Source of the DNA: Candidatus Methanomethylicia archaeon
GTDB lineage: Archaea > Thermoproteota > Methanomethylicia > CALHIW01
Direction of reading: 5' to 3'
NCBI GenBank assembly: GCA_938030905.1
Contig: CALHIW010000034.1
Coordinates: forward strand, 1-36,614
DNA: 36,614 nt
Made by a program: the position numbers and the translations under genes. The notes beneath the pieces were generated by a model. The model ran no database searches, had not been told where the DNA came from, and was given only the letters and a program-made list of their open reading frames with translations. How positions within the stretch are numbered: the first letter of the stretch is position 1; every line of letters begins with the position of its first letter. Of the stretch, positions 26,082 to 33,636 are shown in pieces.

Positions 26082-27578
26082 TTAAAATCTATTCTCATAA
26101 TGCTTTAGAAAACTTCTTGATTTGAACTTAAAGTAGTTTACTACTATTTTCAGAAGAATATTTAATAGTATTCGATATGGCTCTTTTAGGTAGAATTTTG
26201 AAAGTATATCTTCAGCCCAATGTATGCTGTGTTTGAAGCATTTAATTAGAAGCTCTTCATGTACCTCCTTAATATTTAATATTTTAAACCAGTTTTTATC
26301 TTTTAATGTTCCCATTGGTACAAAGAACATTGGAACTATAAGACTTCGATACTTCTTCAATTTATCCATAAGCTCTATTGTTTCTAAAACATCCTCTTCA
26401 GTTTCACCTGGAAGACCTATTATGATAGTTGCAGCTGGTATAATTCTATGCTCATGCATTATCGCGAATGCATCCTCAACAACTTCAGGCCATGTTTCAG
26501 ATGAATATGGTGAAGTCTTCATAGGCATAATTCTCCTAGCTAGCTTTACCGATCCTGTTTCTATTCCAACTTCTACTCCAATCCAGCTTTGCCCACTATC
26601 ATATATTATTTCAGTTAGTTTTGAGATGAGTTTAAAGTTTTCTTGACCATATTTTACGGTTGATAAGCTTACATGACTCCAAGCAATACTCATATAGTAT
26701 TTTTTAACGAGTTTATGGAGTTTTATTAGCGGTTCTGGTTTAGGTTTCACTCCATTACTACCATACAGTAATAAATCTTCAGCATGAAGTATTCCCTTTC
26801 TTATACCTGCTAAACTATTTACTTTAAGCTCTCTCTCTATCATGTCAAAAGTATATATTCTAAGCGGTCTAAGAGTTACACTACAAAATCTACATCCACG
26901 TGGACACCCCCTCATAACTTCAATAAGTCCATTAACTGATGGATACTTTATTAACGGTATTTCATCAAGTCTAGGTGTATCGTTTAAGTTGACCTGTATA
27001 TATTTAGGTACAGAGTCTCCATTCAGTATTTTTTGAGTTATGTGGGCTATAATTTTATCAGCCTCCCCATCAATAATTGTTGAAACCCTATACTTCTCTA
27101 TTAGCTTAGGTACGTATAGCCATTGCCATGCCGCAGGTCCTCCAATAACAATCTTAATATCTCTATTTCTTACTGCTTGTGTAAATTTCTCCATAAATTT
27201 ACAGAAGCTTCTAGCATTTATGGGCTCTCTACCTGTAATCATCATCCATTCGCAGCTTGGTGGTCCTAATGCAAAATAGTCATGATGCCCCATCATAACT
27301 ATTCTAGCTTTATTTAAATGCTTATATATGTGATCTGGATCTATAATGGCTGCTTTAAACCCAGCGTTTTGAAGCGCTGCTTCGATTTTTCTTAAGCCAT
27401 ATGGTGCTTGAATAGGTCTACCTATTTTATCAACTTTAACTTTAGGAGCTGCAAGCCACATCCAGATGGGTTCAGGCAATCCCATTGATGGACTTGTAGT
27501 TAAAAATCCTAGAAATTCATTACTATGATGGTTACTCATCATTGTTCTATCACTAGTTATAATAATATCGTAACTCAT
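26082..27578 (-). CDS. Radical SAM protein of the B12-binding superfamily
   Basis: 498 residues. The N-terminal 195 residues have a Rossmann-like layout of the cobalamin-binding type (YGLRKIEAALQNAGFKAAIIDPDHI, KIVIGGPAAWQW, VSTIIDGEAD), but without the DxHxxG cobalamin ligand. The radical SAM core follows with CPRGCRFC (Cys225, 229, 232), VGIETGS and IIIGLPGETEEDV. A basic helical tail closes the protein. COG1032-type enzymes of this plan include methyltransferases and methylthiotransferases with diverse substrates; none can be assigned here. The gene stands divergent from the decayed feo operon, sharing a control region that holds a palindrome at 27615-27637. Confidence 0.87.
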   Translation of the reverse strand: MSYDIIITSDRTMMSNHHSNEFLGFLTTSPSMGLPEPIWMWLAAPKVKVDKIGRPIQAPYGLRKIEAALQNAGFKAAIIDPDHIYKHLNKARIVMMGHHDYFALGPPSCEWMMITGREPINARSFCKFMEKFTQAVRNRDIKIVIGGPAAWQWLYVPKLIEKYRVSTIIDGEADKIIAHITQKILNGDSVPKYIQVNLNDTPRLDEIPLIKYPSVNGLIEVMRGCPRGCRFCSVTLRPLRIYTFDMIERELKVNSLAGIRKGILHAEDLLLYGSNGVKPKPEPLIKLHKLVKKYYMSIAWSHVSLSTVKYGQENFKLISKLTEIIYDSGQSWIGVEVGIETGSVKLARRIMPMKTSPYSSETWPEVVEDAFAIMHEHRIIPAATIIIGLPGETEEDVLETIELMDKLKKYRSLIVPMFFVPMGTLKDKNWFKILNIKEVHEELLIKCFKHSIHWAEDILSKFYLKEPYRILLNILLKIVVNYFKFKSRSFLKHYENRF

Positions 27579-27614
27579 TAAACTACCTTACCTTGATAGC
27601 GATTATTAACTACT

Positions 27615-27637
27615 TTATATTCAAAATCTGAATATAA
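27615..27637. promoter_or_regulatory. Palindrome in the control region of the dead feo operon
   Basis: TTATATTCA-AAATC-TGAATATAA has 9-bp perfect arms and a 5-base centre. It lies between the divergent radical SAM gene (ATG 27578) and the dtxR-like pseudogene. Its size is that of a metalloregulator operator, and part of it may serve as a TATA box. Function is inferred from position only. Confidence 0.45.
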
Positions 27638-27699
27638 ATTTTATGTGGTATGCTTAATGTAAATTGGAAGTTTCTTAATTAAAAACGTAGTTACTAATA

Positions 27700-28375
27700 T
27701 ACTGTCTATTGCTGAGGAGTGTCTTGAATCTATATAGAAATATAGAAGCTTGAGAAGAAATATGGTTTAACTAGGACTACTGATTTAGCTAGAATGCTAA
27801 ATGTTACCTTGGCACTATTTCTAAAATGATTAGAATACCTGAGAAAAAGAAATTTACAATTCATGAACATCATAAGGGTGTTAAGCTAACCAGTAAGGAG
27901 ATAGAAGTAGCCATCAATGTTGTGAGAAGACATAGACTCTTAGAAAGTCCTTTTACAAACTTTCTTCAAGTTGATTGGTGTAAAGCCCATAATGAAGCCC
28001 GTAGACTTGAGCATACTCTTTCAAAATATGTTGCAGATCCAGCTAAAAAAGCTTTAAAAACTCCACTACATGTCCTCATGGCAATCTTATTCCTAAGCCT
28101 AATGGTGAGCTTGGTGAGATTTCATACATGCAGCTTTCAAATCCAAATTTGGATGATACTGGTGCTGTTATAAATATTGTTAATGAAAGCTTCAACATAC
28201 TTAAATATCTAGAGACATAGTGCTTACTTTAGGTAGTGTTCTTAAAGTTGTAGACAAGATACCGTTTGATAATCTCTTAATCATAGATATTTATGGAATT
28301 ACAAGAACTCTAAGTCCTACCATTACTTCATCCATAAATGTTAGAAGACGATTACATGAAGAATCTGTTTATTGA
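27700..28375 (+). pseudogene. DtxR/MntR-family metalloregulator pseudogene
   Basis: Rebuilt from three frames: AEECLESI, then KKYGLTRTTDLARMLNVTL (winged helix), MIRIPEKKKFTIHEHHKGVKLT, VVRRHRLLESPFTNFLQVDWCKAHNEARRLEHTLSKYVAD (the metal-binding dimerisation domain, with the DtxR Cys/Glu/His ligands), then in another frame HGNPIPKPNGELGEISYMQL, and finally a FeoA/SH3-like tail (LTLGSVLKVVDKIPFDNLLIIDI). At least three frameshifts plus stops. The piece 27826-28173 remains open but covers only the middle. In archaea such repressors sense Fe or Mn and control feo genes, which follow directly. Confidence 0.85.
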
Positions 28376-28960
28376 AGTTCTTAAGTTGATTAAGGAGCCT
28401 AAATATAGGTTTAGTATTAGTGATGCTTCACATAAACTTAACCAATCTGAACAAGTAATTAGCAAAGTATTAAGGAATGCATTAAATGATGGCTACATAG
28501 TTAAGAGCTCCTATGGCTATCTACTTACAAATAAAGGTGAGAAAGCTATTTCAAATCATAGAGGCAATCATTTACATGGTTCCATTCATAGTCTCTCTAT
28601 TCTAGATCTATTAAGGAGAAGGTTTGAGGATAAAGTTCATAATTTGTATTCTCTATATCTAGACCCCATGGCTTAGATAAGGACTCTATTAAGAATTTAA
28701 CTAGGAATATTCAACAAATACCTTGGGGAATTGAGAACATAGCACTACTAGTAGATTTAAGAGAAGATAATAGAGCTATAGTAGCCCATAATTTTCAGTG
28801 GTAGAGAATTAACTTTAAGATTTGCTGAAATAGTTTTAACTCCAAATGTTGAAGTAAAGATTATTAGAAAGGATCTATGAGGAGTCCAATTAAAATACTT
28901 GTTATAGATATTAGCCTTGCACTTGGCTATGGCATTGCTAGGGGAATATTTGTAAGATAG
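28338..28960 (+). pseudogene. HTH-FeoA fusion pseudogene
   Basis: The first 112 codons (28338-28676) are open: a winged helix (FSISDASHKLNQSEQVISKVLRNALNDGYI) and a His-rich dimerisation-type segment (NHRGNHLHGSIHS, LRRRFEDKVHNLYS). After a frameshift the sequence continues HGLDKDSIKNLTRNIQ, DLREDNRAIVAH, then in a third frame GRELTLRFAEIVLTPNVEVKII and ISLALGYGIARGIFVR, which is the FeoA SH3-like domain. Two frameshifts and internal stops break it. The start overlaps the end of the preceding pseudogene. It was probably the FeoA/regulatory partner of the FeoB remnant that follows. Confidence 0.8.
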
Positions 28961-28970
28961 GTTTAACTCT

Positions 28971-29640
28971 ATGACTAATCGAAGTAGAACTATTAGAATT
29001 GTTCCTGCAAGTAATGTTAACATTGGTAAATCAACAATATTTAATCAAGTAACTAGCTTGGCCCAGCATGTCGATAACGACCAGGTAAAACTGTTGAAAA
29101 AGCTGAAGTACTGTTAAATACAGGTCATATATAGTTAAAATTCTTAATTCTTCCTAGGACGTATTCACTTTCATCATATAGTGAAGAGGAGGTTATTGCT
29201 AGAGAATACATTGCTGCTGAAAAACATACTATACCTAATGTTATTGTTACTTCATCACTTGAAAGAAGCCTCTACCTAACAATTCAAATCCTGGAACTTG
29301 AGGCTCCAATAGTTATAGCCCTAAACCTAATAGATATCACTGTTAAAAGAGAATTTAAGATAGATACTAGTAGACTCTCCGAAATTTTAGATGTTCCAGT
29401 AATATCTATGCTTGCTTAAGTCTCAGGAACTATGAATTTCTCGCTTGCTCTTGGCCAAGATAAATGATTGTCTTCATCATTTTTCGCAATGCTCTATATT
29501 CATATATAGCAACTTTAGCTGCACTAGTGAAAGAATATGGAGTTAAGAAAGCATTAGTAATTACAGCTACAAACATAATACTTGCAACTACAGTTTCTCT
29601 CATTATCAATATTTCTCTAATAGTTTGCAAATACCCCTAG
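28971..29640 (+). pseudogene. feoB: feoB ferrous iron transporter, truncated and frameshifted
   Basis: An ATG at 28971 opens the G domain: ASNVNIGKSTIFNQVTSLAQHV (P-loop). A one-base shift gives PGKTVEKAEVL, followed by a damaged G3 region. Then a long open stretch contains EEVIAREYIAAEK, ERSLYLTIQILELEAPIVIALNLID (G4) and RLSEILDVPVISM. Next, the sequence jumps near 29480 to the extreme C-terminus of FeoB (YIATLAALVKEYGVKKALVITATNIILATTVSLI) and stops at 29640. Nearly the whole membrane part, some 350-400 codons, is deleted. With the two upstream pseudogenes this forms a dead feo operon. Confidence 0.88.
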
Positions 29641-29642
29641 CG

Positions 29643-30173
29643 CTATATTCTAAATATTAGGAATATTATAAGCTTTATCTTTGCAATAAATGATTTGAGG
29701 GCATCAAGAAAGCTGAATTTACTATTTGCGTTTTCCACCTCGTTTCTTGTAGGTTTTAATGTTTCAGTAGAGCTAATTTTAACTTCACTTGCAGCATGGC
29801 TCTGACTTAACTCTACCTCAAGCTTATTAACATTAATATCTTCTTTAGGAGACGTATCTAATACCTCCTTTGGTTGAATAGGCTGTACTTCGTCAATTCT
29901 CATTCCATTACTCCATACTCCATGTTTTTTAGAATCATAGATTTCATAGATTCCCTGGCCATGATTAAATAGGAATTTAGGTGTTGAGGCATGATGAACG
30001 TATGCTGAAGGATTATTTACACTACATGAATATAGACAGGTTTTTATTGAACTTCTTCTCCAGGTATTAGGATACTTCTCATTAATGTATTTAGCTATCT
30101 CATTAGAGGATGCTACACCACCGAAAGATATTATAGCTTCCCTAATTACTTCATGAAGTGTAACCATAGCCAC
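29643..30173 (-). CDS. Winged-helix-like protein with hydrophobic C-terminal tail
   Basis: 176 residues. Residues 4-75 look like a winged-helix domain (LHEVIREAIISFGGVASSNEIAKYINEKYPNTWRRSSIKTCL, ending FLFNHGQGIYEIYD). They resemble the HTH modules often found at the start of restriction-type or regulatory proteins in archaea. A polar linker follows, and the C-terminus ends in a short hydrophobic segment (IAKIKLIIFLIF) that may anchor it to the membrane. The ATG codons at residues 1 and 3 are equally likely starts. The function is unknown; DNA binding is inferred. It ends two bases after the feoB remnant on the other strand. Confidence 0.6.
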   Translation of the reverse strand: MAMVTLHEVIREAIISFGGVASSNEIAKYINEKYPNTWRRSSIKTCLYSCSVNNPSAYVHHASTPKFLFNHGQGIYEIYDSKKHGVWSNGMRIDEVQPIQPKEVLDTSPKEDINVNKLEVELSQSHAASEVKISSTETLKPTRNEVENANSKFSFLDALKSFIAKIKLIIFLIFRI

Positions 30174-30770
30174 CCTTAAGATTTACCCTACAGAATATAA
30201 ATAAGTTACCTTTTTCCTGCTGTGTATTACCAATCTAGTATTAGCAATTCTGGAACTAATACCGTTTATATTATTTGTAAATCTATGAATACTATCTTTA
30301 TATGCTCTAGCAATAAGTCTACTAGTTTAAGCCATATATTCTGAATTTATGGCTCCATTAATGTTATAGTTATCTGAAAACTTAAAGCTTCAATATTAGA
30401 ATTATGTTGCTAAGCTATATTATAGATATACTTGATTTATAGATGTTGATGAGGCTCTCAGTGAATATCTAGTATAGAAATGAAATCTATGGGTTTCATG
30501 TTGATTGCGTTTAAACATAGAAATTTTATATTGATGCTGCCTGAATGAGTTTTTATTTTAACATTAATAAGTTAAAGATGTTTTGAGATGTTGTGAAATA
30601 ATGTATAATAAGCAGTTATTAGCTAGTATTGCTGGAAGAGTAAGGTAGTGTTCATGTTGAGTTAATTGATTTAGCAAATCATCTTATAAACTTAAGTATG
30701 TTTAATTACTTTTATCTTGATATTGCAATACTTCATTAAAAATTCACAAGGTGATTTATAAGATGGGTAA
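30174..30770. other. Gene-free stretch
   Basis: About 600 AT-rich bases with no supported gene. The right part (30677-30727) is the second copy of the roughly 50-bp dispersed repeat seen at 24112-24160. No RNA gene is recognisable. Confidence 0.35.
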
Positions 30771-30833
30771 TTGTTAGGTAAAGTATATATGTGTTTATTA
30801 TTGAATATCTTACTATTTAATTTGGTGTTTAAT

Positions 30834-31586
30834 GTGGAAAGACGTAGAGAATGTCAAGTATGTGGAACTGTTGAGTCTTTTCCTTTCATCTGCTCATATT
30901 GTGGTGAGGTTTTCTGCTCTACTCATCGCTTACCAGAAAACCATCAATGTCCTGGATTAAGAAGGGAAGCATCTGAATTTAGGGTTGAGTTTAAACCCTT
31001 AATTTATGAGAGGCCACCAATTGTTAAGTGGTTAACGACTTTCCATTTTTCGAAGACGGAGCTTAAACATTTAGGAGTTGCTATGCTTATAGTTGGTTTG
31101 ATTTTTTCGTGGGGTAAAAATCTAACTGTAATTCCACCTATAGTTGTAGCTGTACTTTTAGGATTTATAATTCATGAGGTAGCTCATAAGATAGCTGCTC
31201 AGAAGCATGGCTTGCAAGCTGAATTTCGTATTAATCCTATGTTAGCCCTAATATCTTTAATATCAATAGCTTTACCTGTTAGGTTTGTAGCTCCTGGAGC
31301 TGTAGTGATCTGGGGTCCGTATATTACGAGAAGAATTGAAGCTGAGATATCTTCAGCAGGTCCATTAACAAATATAGTTATTGCATTTATAGGTTTAGCT
31401 GTGAATTTTATTAAAGCATTAAGTACATATGGACTCTATATTCTCATGATAAATTCATTTCTTGCACTATTTAATTTACTTCCATTACCGATGTTTGATG
31501 GTGGGAAACTATTTCGATCAGATTTAAGGATCTGGCTAATCCTATTATTATTATCACTAGTTCTATTTATGTTTTCGGTGTTATAA
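30834..31586 (+). CDS. M50 (site-2 protease-like) metalloprotease with AN1 zinc finger
   Basis: From the GTG at 30834 the protein has 250 residues. It begins with an AN1-type zinc finger (CQVCG, CSYCGEVFCSTH, ENHQC) and continues into a membrane protease with HEVAH in a helix (LGFIIHEVAHKIAAQKHG) and the second metal motif LLPLPMFDGGKLF. About five membrane segments follow the finger. The frame is open to a TTG at 30771, which would add a hydrophobic 21-residue stretch; I prefer 30834 because relatives begin just before the finger. It should cleave substrates inside the membrane, with the finger facing the cytoplasm to bind partners. Its stop overlaps the next ATG (TAATG). Confidence 0.85.
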   Translation: MERRRECQVCGTVESFPFICSYCGEVFCSTHRLPENHQCPGLRREASEFRVEFKPLIYERPPIVKWLTTFHFSKTELKHLGVAMLIVGLIFSWGKNLTVIPPIVVAVLLGFIIHEVAHKIAAQKHGLQAEFRINPMLALISLISIALPVRFVAPGAVVIWGPYITRRIEAEISSAGPLTNIVIAFIGLAVNFIKALSTYGLYILMINSFLALFNLLPLPMFDGGKLFRSDLRIWLILLLLSLVLFMFSVL

Positions 31587-31855
31587 TGGGGAAGCCAAGG
31601 ATAAGAGATATACTTAATGAAATTAAATGGTCAGGAAAGTATAGAATTAATGAGGTTGAAATACACTTTATAAGTAGGAATCATAGAAATAATATTGAGA
31701 AAGTACTGTTTACAGATATTTCAGAGCTAAGACAGGGAAGTATTATAATAAGGGGGAATCATGAGGAAAGATATATACCTCACCACAGAATAGTGAGAAT
31801 AGCTAAAATTTCTGGTGAAGTTATATGGAGTAAGCAACCCACTAAACATATTTAA
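31586..31855 (+). CDS. DUF504 family protein
   Basis: 89 residues of the DUF504 (UPF0248) family: RIRDILNEIKWSGKY at the start, HFISRNHRNNIEKVLFTDISEL in the middle, and IPHHRIVRIAKISGEVIWSK at the end. It is translationally coupled to the protease gene by the one-base overlap TAATG. The family is common in archaea and has been suggested to take part in RNA metabolism, but has no proven function. Confidence 0.85.
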   Translation: MGKPRIRDILNEIKWSGKYRINEVEIHFISRNHRNNIEKVLFTDISELRQGSIIIRGNHEERYIPHHRIVRIAKISGEVIWSKQPTKHI

Positions 31856-32385
31856 TCCTCTATGTTTCTCATATATTTATGAGGTAAGTAAAATAAGTCT
31901 CGATTTTAGAATACTAGATTAAACTTTTAAATAGTTACGCTCCGTATTCCTGATACTACAATGATATTTATATTCTTAATCCTAATATGATGTATGAAAG
32001 TGCTGGTAGGTTAGCTAATTAGCCTTATGATATAGTGTTTAAAATCAACTTAAACTGAAATCTATCATCTCCAGGTAGGTAAGCGTGACCGTTATTAAGT
32101 TAAGTCCTTTAAAGATTTCGTTTATTTGACATTGGGTAATCCGTGAGATTTTCTGTATACCTATACTTCATGTAAGTTCAGGTTTTTCTATTATTCTGAA
32201 TTTATGGAAACTGAAAACTACTAAGGAGTTTAACTGTTAACTTAAATAATAAAGTTTCAGGCAGTACATAGAGAACGAAGTATAGAAACCCACAAACTAT
32301 TAATGTCAACCCCCTATGGGGTTAAGAACAGTTAAAGTAGAGTTAAATTAAGATACTCATTCCCTCTGTTTATGCGTTTTAACAA
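31856..32385. other. Gene-free stretch
   Basis: About 530 bases between the convergent DUF504 gene and the HTH pseudogene. It holds a short CCCCTATGGGG palindrome at 32311-32321, conspicuous for its GC content in this AT-rich DNA and possibly part of a transcription end. Nothing else is supported. Confidence 0.3.
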
Positions 32386-33062
32386 CTAAATTACATAATA
32401 GAGAAGAATAAGTGGGCCTAACTCAAATTTAATATTGTAAGCTAAATATTTTATAAGTCCGGTTATAAGTTCAGTCTCCTTAGTAAGTATTCTATTAATC
32501 AACTCATTAATTTTCCCAGATTTGGGCTTAAAGTATCTTTTAAATTTTTCTTTAACATAATTAACGTTAATTCTATCAATTATCTCAATAGCTTTACGTT
32601 TAACTTTAGCCATTAAACTTATTAGATAAAGCTTTTTCATATTTACCTCATTAAGTCTTCCACCCACCTCCCTTAATACACTATTAGCTAACCTTAAGTG
32701 ATTTAAACGTATCATTTCTTTCTCTATGTTGTCAATAAACTGTTCAAGATCTTTTAAATCATTAACCCCATTAAACTTCCTAATGGGGCTCCATATACTA
32801 GTATAGTACAATCCATTAAAACATTAAGTTCAATATGGAAATTACTATTTAGAGCATAATATTTTCTATATGGACCATGAGGGCTTTTAACAGTATAGCT
32901 TCTAATTATGCCTAAGAGGCTAGCTTATTCAAGTATATTTGGAGTGATTGTTGCGAAATTTTAGGTTCTCTAGCTAGTTCAAGAAAGTATCTAGGCTTCC
33001 CTGCAAGTAGCTTAATTATTTCCCCCTCTAGGTTTGCATTATTGATACTACATTCTTCATAC
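32386..33062 (-). pseudogene. Frameshifted HTH transcription regulator
   Basis: In minus-strand order: NANLEGEIIKLLAGKPRYF then LELAREPKISQQSLQIYLNKLAS (winged helix); a one-base shift to LGIIRSYTVKSPHGPYRKYY and ALNSNFHIELNVLMD; then a second shift into a 141-codon open frame (32386-32811) with SIWSPIRKFNGVNDLKDLEQF and a long helical C-terminus. No in-frame start precedes the first block. It is an ArsR-like archaeal regulator of the kind with a conserved SPHGPYRKYY wing. The open part alone would lack the DNA-binding domain. It is divergent from hsp20, so it may once have controlled the heat-shock operon, as Phr does in Pyrococcus; that is inference. Confidence 0.78.
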
Positions 33063-33078
33063 TAGTATTAATAGAAAG

Positions 33079-33088
33079 TTTATATATA
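33079..33088 (+). promoter_or_regulatory. TATA box of hsp20-cdc48
   Basis: TTTATATATA lies about 36 bases before the GTG of hsp20 (33120), predicting a leader of about 10 bases. Confidence 0.5.
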
Positions 33089-33119
33089 CCTACTTTTCCT
33101 ATTTCTAATTAGTGGGAAA

Positions 33120-33626
33120 GTGTTTGATGAAAATTTTGAAAAAATTTTTAACTCTATATTTAGAATGATTAACGAAATTGAGAATGCTGTGGAGCGGAGA
33201 ATACGTCGTATTAGTAAAGCAGCATTCACAACATTTAAACGACCATATATATACGGCTTAAGCATAACCCCCACTCCTGAGGGATATCCAGTTATTAGAC
33301 GTTTCGGTAATGTCAAATTACCAGTCTCAGAATCTAATGTTAGAACACCATATTATGAAACAGCTATTGATGAAAAGGAGAGTATATTAACAGTTCTAGT
33401 TGAAATGCCTGGTGTCTCAAAGGAGGAGATTAAGTTAAGCTCTACAGAGAACTTATTATCTATAAGTGCTGATGGTAAGCTTAGAAGATATAGTATTGAT
33501 ATAGATCTTCCCTATGATATAGATCCATCAACAGCTAAAGCCTCATACAATAATGGCATTCTCGAAGTTAAGTTTAAGCTTAAAAGCATCCCTAAACCTA
33601 AAGGATTTGAAATAAAAATAGATTAG
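33120..33626 (+). CDS. hsp20: Small heat-shock protein Hsp20
   Basis: 168 residues from a GTG start. The alpha-crystallin domain covers about 75-160, with VEMPGVSKEEIKLSS, LLSISADGKLRRYSIDIDLPYDID, and YNNGILEVKFKLK. An IxI-type C-terminal motif (EIKID) mediates oligomer formation. The N-terminal arm (NFEKIFNSIFRMINEIENAVERRIRR) is longer than in many archaeal forms and strongly helical. It should hold unfolded proteins in the cytoplasm. It is the first gene of an operon with cdc48, ten bases apart, which suggests joint stress control. Confidence 0.93.
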   Translation: MFDENFEKIFNSIFRMINEIENAVERRIRRISKAAFTTFKRPYIYGLSITPTPEGYPVIRRFGNVKLPVSESNVRTPYYETAIDEKESILTVLVEMPGVSKEEIKLSSTENLLSISADGKLRRYSIDIDLPYDIDPSTAKASYNNGILEVKFKLKSIPKPKGFEIKID

Positions 33627-33636
33627 AGGTATCTAT

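Noticed and set aside
27700..29640. Frameshifts as plain sequencing error
   Set aside because: Indels cluster in a few loci, accompany true stop codons and a large deletion in feoB, and are absent from long neighbouring genes such as cdc48 and glcD. Error would be spread more evenly. It cannot be fully excluded for the single-shift MaoC gene.
32311..32321. CCCCTATGGGG as a strong terminator
   Set aside because: The stem is only four base pairs and has no following T-run; too short to call as a terminator.
33080..33316. 78-codon minus-strand frame opposite hsp20
   Set aside because: Shadow of the Hsp20 coding sequence; overlaps its N-terminal arm and promoter.
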